This document shows, piece after piece, positions 46,573 through 58,127 of a stretch of 64,000 bases of DNA. Position 1 is the first letter of the stretch; each line of letters opens with the position of its first letter. This stretch comes from Hemibagrus wyckioides (taxonomy: Eukaryota > Chordata > Actinopteri > Siluriformes > Bagridae), in assembly GCF_019097595.1 (NCBI RefSeq), contig NC_080727.1, positions 13,627,501-13,691,500 of the forward strand, read 5' to 3'. The position numbers and the translations under genes are program-made. The notes beneath the pieces were generated by a model. That model saw only the letters and a list, made by a program, of their open reading frames with translations, did not search any database and was not told the DNA's origin.

Positions 46573-49161
46573 AATGTTAAACTATCTTACCTTTTCTTAT
46601 CATCCCCATCGACACCAGCGCTGCAGAGTTCCACTTGTACTTCCGCATTCAGAGCTTATGCCTTTCCAGATGTGTGTGATAGAGTGAAGGAGGTAGACAG
46701 CAGTTTCGTTTTGCATGCCTGTGTTTTGTGTGATCATACAATATAAATCCTATAAGCATGTTAGTTTAGTTAATTAGATCGCATAATAACAATCTCCATT
46801 ACATTTTTTGCCATTGTGTGAAATTATCCAGTCCCAACCTATTATAGATGGTGCCTTAAATAGTTAAACAGATGCTGCCTGATGACCAGTTGAAAACTGA
46901 ATCAACCTATTGATATTTCTGACAGTAGCAGAAGCTTTGTGTTGCTGTTATTACCACAGATATGATATGAGTGATTTTTTTTGCTCTATAAAAAGTTGCA
47001 CTAAGCAGCCACAGTTAATGTGGGATGATCAGGCACATATTGTATTTCTTGCACAAAAACCCTTAACAATTCTATTCATGTTTCCTTGGCATTTATTTAT
47101 TTTCCCCTATGACACCATTGAATTCTTAATCTGATAGAAGATCAATGTGTGGATTAGAAGGTGTGGGTTCATTTTATATAACCACACAGTTCTGACAGCA
47201 GATCTAGCTGTAACAAACATTAGGTCTGTAGTAATATGTTCAATATGTTGTGATTTTTCAACTAACATCTTATTCACAGAGACTTTGTGTGGTAGACGCT
47301 GTACCTATTCTAAGCCTAATGTGTTGTTTAATAAAAATCAATTGCTGAGGTGAAGCTTTGTTAGTAAATGTTTATTTGACATTCATGGAAGTAGTTTCGG
47401 GTGTTTGTATTATGTAACAGTTAGCTTTCCAACATGTCAGGCTGTTCAGGACAAGGGACTTTATGCTTCACAGTTAAAATTATAAGTTGCAAATCACTAT
47501 GGTATAAGCAGAACTTGTTTTCCAGGCTTGTTCTGTTAAGAAAATAATCCACATCTGCTTTAGTTATAAAGAGCCATCATGATACACAATCCATTTGCTA
47601 TTCCCACCTCCTTTACATATTAACAGGATTTCTGAAAAACCAGAACATTCTTTCAAAGCCCTCAGAAGGACAGAAAAGAAACTATAAGAAATAGTTAACT
47701 ACTGTTAAGTCTGACAGTATGGCCTCCTCCGCAGCGACTGGCCAGTAGAGAAGTATAAATTTCCACAGATGACCAAAACTGATTTCTGTCACCATGACGA
47801 CAGACACCGGGAAATGTGTTATTCCTGGAAGATTATCAGAGGCATCAAAGTATGCTGCCATTTTCCTAGAACTGGCTACAGCGCAATGTGTGGTTTCAGC
47901 TATCTGATGAGAAGCATGTACTAGTACAAAGCATAAACTAGTTTTAAAAAACCCTAAATGTCTTGTATTTATTTTAGCAATCAGTCAATTTGAGTCAGAT
48001 TAGGTATTTCTGTTATTAGCATTCCTGCTGTGAAAAAAATGTAAGTAGATGAAATTGAAATAAATAACACCCATACACAAACTGGAGAGAGAGAACAGGC
48101 ACAAGGGTTCTTTGAGTATCATCTTAAATAATGGCCACTACAGTAGATATGCTGTAGAGTTTATGCACATGGTATACTTTTAGAGCCAGAAACAGTGCCT
48201 TCCTGCTGTTAAAGCGGCTCAGTGAGAATCGCATTCATTGTCCATCTACGGTATGGAAACACGGTCGCTGCTGCCATCCATTTCATCTTAATAGATGGGT
48301 TTCAGCTGAGCTTACAAGGCTGGAGATTCATGTCTTGTGGGCAGAACATGACTTTTAAAGCTCCTGAATCAATTTTAGAAACAGAAACAACTTAAATCTT
48401 GCAGCAGAGCTGCTAATTTGTTCAGACATCGCTGTTGGTGCACTTATTTCACAGGCTTTTAAGGATTAGAACATTCATGTTTCGTTAGTCTCAGACAAAC
48501 CAGAAGTATGTTCAATCAGCATCACAAAGAGATGTAAAACAATATGGATAGATCACATTTCAGATTCAATAGTAGTAACAGGCCATTCACATTTTATGTA
48601 GAGCCGGTCACAATGGACAGTGCCCATTGAGCTACATTTTGAGGATGTAGAGCAGCCTTTCAATGAGAGACCAGTTGTTATTTCACACATTTATTTCCTG
48701 TTTGTTGTGTTGTGTGGATAGCTAATATTTGGAAAGGATTAGGGAGTGCTCTCTAACCCCAATCGCACATATACAGGTGTTCTGGAAAACGTATGTATAC
48801 TTATACCAAAAAATATTTCCACCCGTTTTTGAACACAGTGTTTTTGCCCACATTCACAGCATTTCAGAACATTATCTCTGACCGCACAAACAGCATTCAC
48901 ACAAATACCTCTGTGTATATGAAAGCATTTTTGAAAATATGTTATCCACATAAACAGCTTTTTCAATTTGGATGTAAAACTTCTCACATGAGCATTCCAG
49001 CCCAGCAAGTAGTTATAGCATTTTGTGTAAGGTGCTGTCTATGCAGGTACTGAAGAAAAATCATAATAAACCCCTCAATCATCCTTACATTGTTCTGGGT
49101 GACCTGAAGATGGTGAACAATGCAGAAAGAGCAATATGTATTTGAGAAAGGAATTCTCACC
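46573..49161. other. Intergenic / probable btc 3' UTR side
   Basis: No coding exon recognised. A minus-strand AATAAA near 48687 could end the btc transcript. Confidence 0.4.
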
Positions 49162-49288
49162 TCATACTGTGTTCGTGTCAGACACGTCTCCGATGGCAAG
49201 TGAAGCTTCGTTTGTGTTTAGTGTGTTCAGCCGCTCCACTTCATCCCTTGTCTTCTGTTTTCTCCTCTTTTTGCGATACAATCTTCTG
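49162..49288 (-). CDS. btc: btc exon 5, cytoplasmic tail and stop
   Basis: 127 bases: RRLYRKKRRKQKTRDEVERL then NTLNTNEASLAIGDVSDTNT, V and TGA at 49164-49162. Acceptor 'tttcttttctcag'. A consensus donor (GGTGAGAA) begins one base after the stop, so the 3' UTR may continue on another exon. Confidence 0.9.
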
Positions 49289-52200
49289 CTGAGAAAAGAA
49301 AGCACTTGGAATTATGTATAATGTACTGCAGGACTTATGTGTCCATATATCATCTCAATGATGTGCATATAAGATAGTAGTGAATTAGCATGTGTTTTAA
49401 GTAAATGATATGCATTTAATTTGTAACTATGGAGAAATGTAATAAAGCGCATCATGGGACTGTGCAATTTATATTGTGTTTATCAGCATTCTATAATTTA
49501 TGCAGTGTTTGTTTCCCAATCTGCACTATCCATAAAGTACACAGAGTATGCTGGGTCTGCATGCAGGTTTACAATATTAAACCTTTTTGTAGCAATTTTT
49601 TATTTATTTTTTTACACAGATAGAAAAACATTGTTTATTTATATAGAAATAAAAAGACGTCTTCTCAGTCATTTTTCTTTATCAAAACCGAACTGAATTG
49701 TGACGCATATCATATATTAAAATAGAATCGTGACCAGAGTGTATTGTTACACCTTAATATTAGGATTTAGGGCATGGTGTCAAACTAGGGAGCGCTTTGA
49801 TTTAAATAAAATCCATATCACAGTAAATTAGTAGCAAGTTTCATGGAAATGATAGAGATTGTGTATATTATGTAAATGTATGTTTATGTTAATTAATTAG
49901 GGAGTGCGTCATGCAAATTTTATCATTGCATATAATGTCTCGAGTGAATAAAATGTGAACAATGGCAAACGGATGCATTTCATTCTGGAATTAGAATATA
50001 GCATAGAATGGACAAAGCATGTCATATGCAAATCAAATGTAAATAGGTGACACGTACGAACGTACTGATTCATAAACTGCAAAGATTCCTTAACGCTAAT
50101 TTCTTAGAAACTTAGGATTGAACACATCGCCTCACTCATTGGGTTAGATTTTTCTGCTTATTTCTTGTAAAGTTTCACTGATAAGAGTGGGTGTAGATGG
50201 ATACATAAATAATATAATTAACCTAGTCTTATGCCTGGCTGTATTTATCACATGTTCCACAACATCTCAGAGCTGGATATGCAGCATTCTACAGCCTTTG
50301 TTATCGGCCTCTGGTGTGTCTGGAGCTGGAATTAACCTAAATATGTGGACTGACTGGGACTTTCTAAGTACCGAAAGCCTTCATGAATTCTTCCCATTAC
50401 AGATCGATACTGGCCACATTTAATTGGATTTTATTCTACTCCACACCTTTTAATGGAATGATAACAGAACTAATATGCATAAATATTACATGACACCATT
50501 CTGCTTTTACTTCTGTGGAAAAAAGTCATATTAAAGAAGAAAGAGAAAATAATATGCAAATACTGTAACAAGTATGTACATAAATATGCAAATAGTTCGA
50601 TAAAATGTCAAAAATGAATCAAATCAGTACAAATCTTGTGTTTCAACAGTTTTAAGCAAAACCCTTTTGTCTTTGACGTGAGTATAACTGTAGATAATAT
50701 AAGGCATGACGTAAATAAGGCATGACAAGGAATTAGAGTGAAAAATGAGAATACAGAAAAATGCCTGCTGTGTACAGACTCACTGTGCACAGATGCATAT
50801 AAAGACAATGATGAGAAGGAGAATGACCAATCCAGATATAATGCTAATGATGACTATTTCCCTCTGTTCGCCCACCAACCAGCCAAGATCCAGATATTCA
50901 CATCTGGCACCGATGTATCCAGTTTCACATCTGTGTGATAAGCAAGAAAATGATCAGCACTGTAAAGAACGCAATGACAGAAACTCTTCGGCTTGTGTGC
51001 TTGAGCTTCAGGTATAAAACCCATTCTAAGCTAAGAGTTAGACTCACTTGCAGGTGGGCGTGTTCTGCTCCTGCACAAAACGGCACATCCCATGGATACA
51101 ATAATGTAGGTACTCGTCAGGACATTTGGAGAAATGGCCACTCCATTGGTGGATATCCTTCAAGTCTGTACAGAAAAAAAACAAATCGCATTATGACGCC
51201 AAAGTGGACTTTAATGCGTCACAGTATAATAAAAGAAATTCTGCACTGCTGGCTTGTGGTTTGGATGTCAATGTGGAAAATAAACGTTGTGAAACCTGAA
51301 GCTTTTACTACGGAAGAACTGCAGGTTGAATGGTGCAGGATCTGATTACCACGGCTTAAATGAATGCAATATGATAGGCTGGCGCATTGTAGGCTGACTA
51401 GCTATTATACACGTGCTTTTAAGTGTTATATCCCTGTTATATCCCTGACAGGTGACTCATTTTTTCACTATGAGGACAGGTATGACGTCACTGGCACCTT
51501 GCTCATAAAAGTACTGTGTGCAGATGCATGCTGATTAGTCCTAAATCTCTTTAATATCATTTTGCTGGTAAATAGTCACTCACTATGTTTAACAATACAC
51601 ACATGAACATGTATAATAAATACATAATTTTATTATAATTCTTATTATGGTGCCAGAGCACTATTTTCCTAGCTCCTCTTTTCCTAGAGAATGTTTGTCA
51701 GTGATTTACTGCCACGCACATTGCAAATACCAAAATCCTTTACAAAAACAACCAATATTTCATATAAAACTTGAATCATATTACTGCCACAAGCTTACTG
51801 TGCCCTTCCAAAGCCAAAATGAAACTATTCGATATTAACTACTGATTAAATAATTAATCGCTTCTGTTCTCCTGCTGAGAAGAGTGAGTGAAATGCAGTG
51901 TTAATAAATGTGCTCGATGTATAATGTGTTATTGCTTTTTTTTCAGCATACATTTCATGCATCCAGTCGCTGTTTGTTTAGTGGCTATTGAATTTTAATA
52001 TGCTTACATTAATATTAAAGACTTGCTTATTCATTTATGTTCTTTTTCATTACAAGTGGGTATTTGGGTCATTTTAAAATTCACTCAGGTGTTCTCAAGT
52101 TGTTTCTCCTATTTTTTTTGCTTGTAGACTGTGACAGGGATGTAACGTTTGGGCAAGCGTCCAGATATGATGTCCACATAGAGTTACTGAATAAAAATGC

Positions 52201-55200
52201 CTCACAGCACTCTGAAGTTCACAAATACAAAATGCCAAACCCAAACACTCCAATCAGTTCCAGCACTGCTATCAGTTAAGTGTCTGATACCCTGTGTTTA
52301 ACTCGTACTTGTAAAATACAAACCACTGATACCCTGTGATGTAAACCTGTCACACTAATAAACCACACAAAAGTATAGCCATTGGGATATATATCAATTA
52401 CATATCGATATATATCGATTAACGATTAAAGCAAAAGCAGAAGTGAAAAAATATCAATAGAAGGAACTACAGCATCTTCCTACCATAGAAATAAAATGAT
52501 AAGACATCTTGCGGTGTTTAACAGTATCTTTAATGGCGAGCAGCTGACCTGAGAGCAGTCAGAGCACAGAGCAGTATCATTAAAAGCTTTTATTATACAA
52601 CCATTATATGAAAAACTCTTTTCTAGCAACCCACAGCAGCAATCAACAAAAACAGAGCTAAATTACATGTTCTGTGATGTCTCTGATTGCTTAGGTTCCG
52701 CATTTCACCAGGAAATACTGGTATGATGCAGCCCTTATAACAGGGACAAACATATGAAGCGAAATATCTTGTTAAGGCATTATTTATGTAATATTCACAT
52801 ATTTGGTGCTTTGCTGTTAAACACATAAGTAATGAATGGAATCCTTGAAATTCCCGGGTTTAGCACTGACTAAAGGCACCTGATCCAGAGCAGATGATTG
52901 CAAATGAACAGGGAGGAACGAGACCAGGATATTTACCTGTGCAGTTGCTGCTGTTGTCATGGGGACCGCAGGACACGGTCTTATTCGCTGTGTCCCTCGT
53001 TGTATTCCATTCAGCCTGTGAATATTTGCATAGGGCAACTACGTGCAAAAAAACAAACAAATCACAGGTGGCACCCAATCTGAGTAACAATCCATATAAA
53101 TCCTCTGCTCAATATCTAAAAATCCAAGATAAATGATACAGACTTGGGGCCTATGAGCAGGTTAAAGAGTGAAAAAGCAGTAATCACAGACGGCAGTTTA
53201 TATGTACACACAAATGCATTAATACGAAACTTACTTTTGGATATACTACATCATTTGTAAATCTGATAATGTGCAGATTTTTATCAGCATCACTTAATGA
53301 AACCTTTAGGTTGATTATATTTTCAATCAGCAAGGTATAGCTTCACCACTTTTTAAATAAATAAGGATGCAATCACTCAGGGTTGTGCTAATATTGAGAA
53401 ATAATCAGTGATGGGGCACAGTTACCACCCTGGAGCTGAGTATGACCTGTGGTGTTTTATTTCTCACACACCACAGCACTTTGCCTCTGATTATTTTGAT
53501 CTATCATAGAAGTTGTTTTTATCAGGTTAGAGTTACACAATGTAATGTTGTAGGAAGTCTGCAGAACTATTTATTTCCTGTTATCACCACCATACACTCT
53601 ATACACCCTAAACATGTTTTATCTTAAACTAACCAAAAGAGTACTCCAAGAGTAATACTCCATTAAAAAAATAATAATTTTCTTATCAGGTGATTTTCAG
53701 ATTAAGAAACTTTTTCACTTTAGGAACAATATATCTCAGAGAGTAAATGAGTCTGCTCTTTGTAAAACAACAAGCTGTCAGTTTTGTTATGATAATGCAA
53801 AAAGGAAAAGAATCTAAAGTTTTGCCTCATGGTATCGTTTTCCATCAGCCAGCTGTGATTTGCATACAGACAATTTACATATTACATAATATTCTGAGCA
53901 TAAAAAAAAAAACTTCACATGTATAATAATATAAAACTACTAGCATAATATACATTGACTGGTCATTTTAATAGGATCACCCATTTATGCAGTTGTCCAG
54001 CTGGCCAATCGTCTGGCAGCGGCACAATGCATTACATCATGCAGAAGTCAATGTTCTCATCAAACATCAGAATTGGGGAAAAGGTGTGATCTCTGTGACT
54101 TTAACTGTGGCATGGTTGCTGGTACCGGATGGGACGGTTTAAGCATTTCATAAATCTCCTGGGAGTTTTCACCCAATAGGCTTTAAGTTTTAGACAGACT
54201 GGTGTGGAAAAACAAAAAACATCCAGTGATGGTAGTCGTTCAGGCAGGAAAAATCTTGTTGAGAGGTCAGAGGAGAATAAACAGACCAGAGAAAGGCCAA
54301 TGTAAGTCATTCACCCATTATATACAACTATGAGCAGAATAGCATCTCAACATGCCAAATCAATTTACACCTGTTTTTGTGCACAACCGTTATGAGTTGT
54401 TTGGCTGCTCCCTGTTTGGGGGTCACCACAGCGGATCATATAAGTCCTCATGTTTCAATTTGGCATAGTTTTTACGCCAGATGCCCTTCCTGATGCAACC
54501 TTCCCATTTAATCCGGACTTGGGACCGGCATTGAGAGTTAACTCTTTAGTGGCTGAGTTAGCTCTCTGCCCAGGAATTGAACCCGGGCCATGGCATTGAC
54601 AGCACAGGATCCTGCCGCTGGACCACCAGGAGATAACGGTTATGAGCACTGCAACTAAATTGCGCAAATGCCAAATACGTATAAAGTAAGTGTTTTACCT
54701 CACAACAAGCTAACATAGTTTTGAGAAAAGTCTAGCCTGGCTTATCAGCTGGCGTTTTAGTACACACACTCTCCGTACACGCCCACACCGCACCACTCCC
54801 TACTGCTCTCATTCATGTGCAAGAAACAGCACAGACCTCTCAATGGCAGGGAAAGTGTTTGTGCATGCTCCAGATATGTTCTTTGTGCCTTGATATATTA
54901 TCCTGGGTTTGACCGACTGTGTTCACGTCAAAGGAATCTCACTTAAACTCTGTATTAGGAACAAAAAAAACCTGAAACGTCACTCTGCCTCTTTATTATT
55001 GAAGTTAAATCCCTGTGACCTATAGTCAGAGCTGCTGTGAGAAAATGAATCAACACCTTCTGACCAATCAGAATCCAGACTTATGCTAGAGATGATATTG
55101 TGATATATTTTGATGATGCTACTCGCTTGATTTCATTTTCCCTCATTTACTGTGTTAAACAGGTAACTTATTTGCTTAAAACAAATTCTAGGGTTTTTTT

Positions 55201-55594
55201 TAGGATCCAGCCCCACTGTTTAGTTGGCATTTGGTTGCTAAGGAATTCAGCACTACTATATATATACATATACACACTACACTATATAAAATATATTTTC
55301 ACTATTTAATTCACATTATTAGCTATAACTGGATGAATGGCCTACTTAATACAGCTTATTATATGCAGACTTCTTTATCAGTTTACATGAATAGTTTGTT
55401 TATTCTTTTAACAAATATATAAGCATAATAAATAGGTCACAAAAACGCATCCTATGGATTTGTATATATATTAGTTATGATTCAGGTCATTCATTACATA
55501 AATATTTCACTCATGTTTAATGGTTTTCTCTGAGAAAGTGGGCATTTTTCTCACCTGTAAAAATCCCCAGCAGCAGTGTACGTGTCTTCTCCAT
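49162..55594 (-). CDS. btc: Betacellulin (EGF-family growth factor), complete five-exon coding region
   Basis: A ligand of ErbB receptors (EGFR and ErbB4), made as a membrane precursor and shed. Exons on the minus strand: 55594-55555, 53038-52937, 51165-51048, 50930-50784 and 49288-49162. All junctions have GT-AG signals and agree in phase (1, 1, 2, 2), giving 177 codons against 178 that I recall for human. Layout: signal peptide (MEKTRTLLLGIFTVALCKYS); propeptide with four N-glycosylation sequons (N25, N32, N42, N45); EGF-like domain with cysteines 62, 70, 75, 86, 88 and 97, spacing C-x7-C-x4-C-x10-C-x-C-x8-C; receptor-contact Arg96 and Leu102; membrane helix at about 112-134; basic tail RRLYRKKRRKQK. 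The segments GHFSKCPDEYLHYCIHGMCR and CETGYIGARCEYLDL match betacellulin better than other ErbB ligands. The call was built by hand from exons. Confidence 0.93.
49289..50783 (-). other. btc: btc intron 4
   Basis: 1.5 kb, AT-rich, no repeat family or exon recognised. Confidence 0.8.
50784..50930 (-). CDS. btc: btc exon 4, end of EGF domain and membrane helix
   Basis: 147 bases: CETGYIGARCEYLDLGWLVG, EQRE, then IVIISIISGLVILLLIIVFI, the membrane segment. Acceptor 'cttatcacacag', donor GTGAGT. The intron before it is only 117 bases. Confidence 0.95.
51048..51165 (-). CDS. btc: btc exon 3, first part of the EGF domain
   Basis: 118 bases reading LKDIHQWSGHFSKCPDEYLH then YCIHGMCRFVQEQNTPTC, with the first four EGF cysteines. 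Acceptor 'tctgtacag', donor GTGAGT, phase 2. Confidence 0.95.
51166..52936 (-). other. btc: btc intron 2
   Basis: 1.8 kb, AT-rich; nothing else recognised. Confidence 0.8.
52937..53038 (-). CDS. btc: btc exon 2, propeptide
   Basis: 102 bases, phase 1 both ends, reading ALCKYSQAEWNTTRDTANKT then VSCGPHDNSSNCT. Pyrimidine-rich acceptor ('tttgcacgtag'); donor GTAAAT. Confidence 0.88.
53951..54310 (+). mobile_element. Tc1-like element, 5' fragment
   Basis: Left terminus 'tacattgactggtcatttta' followed by decayed sequence with 'catcaaacatcagaattggg' and, near 54255, 'gttgagaggtcagaggagaa'. This is the order seen in another common fish Tc1-like family. No open frame is left. Confidence 0.6.
54399..54640 (-). 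repeat. tRNA-derived SINE
   Basis: On the minus strand an A-box TGGTCCAGCGG (54624-54614) and a B-box GGTTCAATTCC (about 54580) are spaced as in a tRNA gene. They are followed by a non-tRNA body ('gggaaggttgcatcaggaag', 'ggtgacccccaaacagggag'). Confidence 0.75.
55012..55092. repeat. MITE-like dispersed repeat, partial copy 4
   Basis: 'cagagctgctgtgagaaaat gaatcaacacc' and 'tctgaccaatcagaatccag' match the copy at 21745-21905. Confidence 0.6.
55555..55594 (-). CDS. btc: btc exon 1, signal peptide
   Basis: 40 bases coding MEKTRTLLLGIFT plus one base, then a GTGAGA donor. The split codon joins to the next exon as Val, and the joined sequence is a standard signal peptide. Another ATG (55601) in a different frame would not give one. 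It is the least certain exon because it is so short. Confidence 0.78.
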
Positions 55595-55640
55595 CGGTCA
55601 TTTGTCACAGGTCCAAATCAACAGTTCATTTTCAGGTTAC

Positions 55641-55695
55641 TCCTTCCTTCCTTCCTTCCTTACTTCTTTCCTTCCTCCCTCTCTCTCTCTCTCTT
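55641..55695. repeat. (CCTT)n(CT)n microsatellite
   Basis: CCTT units followed by a CT run just upstream of the btc start, in its likely promoter or 5' UTR region. Confidence 0.85.
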
Positions 55696-56035
55696 AATAA
55701 ACAGGACACTAATAAGTCACTTTGTTTCTAATTCCACCCTCCCAGCCCCACTGTACCTGAGTAAATCTCTGTATCCCCTCAAATTACAGTTACATAAGTT
55801 GTATTCTACATTTTCAGCTCGATGAACTTGGCTTGACTTTCCTGAGGCAAATGACTTAGCCGAGTTAGCTGGCCTACTCTGCAGAAAGCGGCGTGCACGC
55901 GCACACAGGTTGGGTTTCTCACATGAAGGGGGGCGGGGCTGCAGAACGGGTTTGGACACACCCACAACTGAGCTATTAATAACATGCCCAACATGGTGCA
56001 CATTATTCCCAGTGACTTTATATTACAAAAAATCC

Positions 56036-56040
<5 letters not shown>

Positions 56041-56068
<28 letters not shown>
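56041..56068. repeat. (AT)n microsatellite
   Basis: About 14 TA units. Confidence 0.9.
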
Positions 56069-56072
<4 letters not shown>

Positions 56073-56177
56073 TAATAAAATTCACACCCCTTTCCAAATG
56101 TTACATAACTATTTGCTAAAAACTTTGGTATTATTACAATTTCCTTCTACAGATGAACTCACATTCATGTTCAAGTC

Positions 56178-56233
56178 TCTTTCTTAATCTCTGTCTCTCT
56201 CTGTCTTTCTGTCTCTCTCCCTCGCTCTGTCCG

Positions 56234-56267
<34 letters not shown>

Positions 56268-56311
56268 TCTCTCTGTCTAACACACACACACACAACAACA
56301 ACAACAACAAC
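56178..56311. repeat. (CT)n, (AC)n and (AAC)n compound microsatellite
   Basis: Long impure CT run, then CA, then CAA units. Confidence 0.88.
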
Positions 56312-56356
56312 AATCGACACACAATTTTTCACTTTAGGCCTACAAAAGAATAAGGA

Positions 56357-56653
56357 ATGATTCAAATTTCCACTCAACTGTATACATCAACTCAGTATAA
56401 GACAGCTATTGATCAGCAGATGAATAATACAGCTTGCTATCCATCCCGAGACATCAGCTCCAGTTGTGTTCCGCTTCATGGAGATTTCGGACCTTCAGTG
56501 AGAAGAAGCCAATCCTGCGAGTATCCCGAGGCATCTAGAGATTGTACCAGCTCCAGTTGTATTCCGTTTCATGAAGATTTCGGACAGTCGAAGAGAAGAT
56601 GCCAACCTATAGAATCAATCTTTATAGAATCAATACACAAAATAACAACCTAG
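56357..56653 (+). other. Open frame with an internal tandem duplication, part of a repeat
   Basis: 98 codons. Two similar blocks follow each other: CVPLHGDFGPSVRRSQSCEY and CIPFHEDFGQSKRRCQP, each preceded by a 'SRD..SS' stretch. At DNA level the unit is about 85 bases. It lies 240 bases upstream of, and probably belongs to, the dispersed repeat at 56888-57245, so I do not call it a gene. Confidence 0.35.
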
Positions 56654-56887
56654 AATGCTGTATCTCCATCATAGAGCACTTGAAGGCTTCAGCATGGAGG
56701 AGTTGGTGTTGATTCTATAAAGAACTCAGATGTTGAGCAAATTTATGAGTTGCTCAGAAGCGCTTGGTTACACAACTCCAACTGACTGTACATGAATGTA
56801 GAAAGGACATTATTCATAATCACAATCCCTGGTGTTTATTGTAATTCACACTCTCTAGTGTTTATAATAATTTATAATCACACTTTC

Positions 56888-57134
56888 TGGTGTCATCCAA
56901 ATGAGGATGAGGTTCCCTTTTTAGTCTGGTTCCTTTCAAGGTTTCTTCCTCTTACCATCTAAGGCCGTTTTTACTTGCCATAGGCTTGCTCAATACAGAT
57001 AAATTTAAATATAAGTCTAATATTATTCTTTAACTTTTTGTCTAATATTAATCTTGAACTTTTTGTATATTTCTTATGTTCTATAAAGCTGCTTTGAGAC
57101 AATGTCCATTGTTAAAAGTGCTATACAATAAAAA

Positions 57135-57180
<46 letters not shown>
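56888..57180 (+). repeat. Dispersed fish repeat ending 'gctgctttgagacaatgtcc', copy 2
   Basis: Same block order as 33578-33815: 'ggtgtcatccaaatgaggat', 'ttcctttcaaggtttcttcc', 'aagctgctttgagacaatgt' and 'tgctatacaata', followed by an (AAAT)n run. Confidence 0.78.
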
Positions 57181-57199
57181 AACACTATACAAATATAAT

Positions 57200-57246
57200 T
57201 GAATTGAATTGAATTGAATTGAATTGAATTGAATTGAATTGAATTG
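57200..57246. repeat. (GAATT)n microsatellite
   Basis: Nine GAATT units at the tail of the dispersed repeat. Confidence 0.92.
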
Positions 57247-57388
57247 AAAAACGGACTAGTGACCTGTCCAGGGTGTACCCCTGCCTTTCACCCAATGTGT
57301 CCTGGGATAGGCTCCAGCAGATCCCCATGACCCTAATTAGGAATAAAGCGGGTATAGAAAATGGATGGATGGATGGATGGATAGATGA
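57247..57388 (+). mobile_element. LINE 3' tail with (GGAT)n end
   Basis: 'gtgacctgtccagggtgtac', 'tgggataggctccagcagat' and 'gtatagaaaatggatggatg' form the conserved 3' untranslated tail of a fish L2/CR1-type LINE, with its terminal tetranucleotide repeat. The coding part is absent. Confidence 0.75.
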
Positions 57389-58127
57389 ATTGAAAAACAC
57401 AGATTTATATTAAAGAACATGTTCTACTCTTTATCATTCTCATTCACAGGGACTTCAACAACGGCCATCTTGTAAATAAAGAAAATATTTACCTTACTGT
57501 TCAGTACAGTACATTCTTATTTTTCTGCATCATCATCTCAGCAATGCAATCTATTCTTAACTAATAATACTAATACTAATAAATAAATACAATAAATGCA
57601 TTGATTTCCCAACAGCTCTGACACTGTAGTATATGAAAGTTTGCAGCCACATGGCGCCTGTTAATGAAGCTGAGAGATGGAGCAGAGCTGTGTTGCCTTG
57701 AGCTGCCAGCTTAGAGTGTATGTTTGTGTAGCTTAACCAGCAGGCCACAATTTATTTCCCATGAGACTGAGAAGATTTGGAGCTGGCATGTCTTTAACCC
57801 AAACAAGCCAGTCCTTGTATATATGACACACAACAAGCCCTTCAGACTCGGCTGAGTGAAAACTCCTATTACAGCATTGTAACGGTATGCAGCATAAGTC
57901 ACAGCATCAAGTCACAGCATCTAAGTGTAGATTATTGAAATAAAATTTTTAGACATCAGACTTAATAACAAGCAAAATATCTGCCAAAATATCTTAATGG
58001 AAGAAAAATATAGGCTTAACTATCTCCACTCATTCAAAATATAATGTAAAAATGTTTTTGTTAAATACTTTGTTTTGTTTTGCATGTAAATACACAGACC
58101 AAAAATCAAGAAATCAAACCATCGAGT
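57389..58127. other. Intergenic, nothing recognised
   Basis: No exon, repeat family or regulatory structure that I can support. Confidence 0.45.

Larger units (their letters stand above)
53039..55554 (-). other. btc: btc intron 1
   Basis: 2.5 kb with a Tc1-like fragment (53951-54310), a tRNA-derived SINE (54399-54640) and a MITE-like copy (55012-55092). Confidence 0.75.

Noticed and set aside
22382..49000. Search for c1qtnf3, the neighbour of amacr in humans
   Set aside because: No collagen Gly-X-Y stretch or C1q-domain segment was seen in either strand of this interval.
52860..53090. Minus-strand frame with its own ATG covering btc exon 2
   Set aside because: The ATG and the residues before 53038 lie in the intron. 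A good acceptor at 53039-53040 and the signal peptide from exon 1 explain the sequence better.
55717..56001. 94-codon minus-strand frame upstream of btc
   Set aside because: It has no signal peptide and no correct phase to btc exon 2. The short exon at 55594-55555 gives a proper signal peptide in phase.
56171..56377. Arg/Glu-rich minus-strand frame
   Set aside because: It is a translation of the CT/CA microsatellite.
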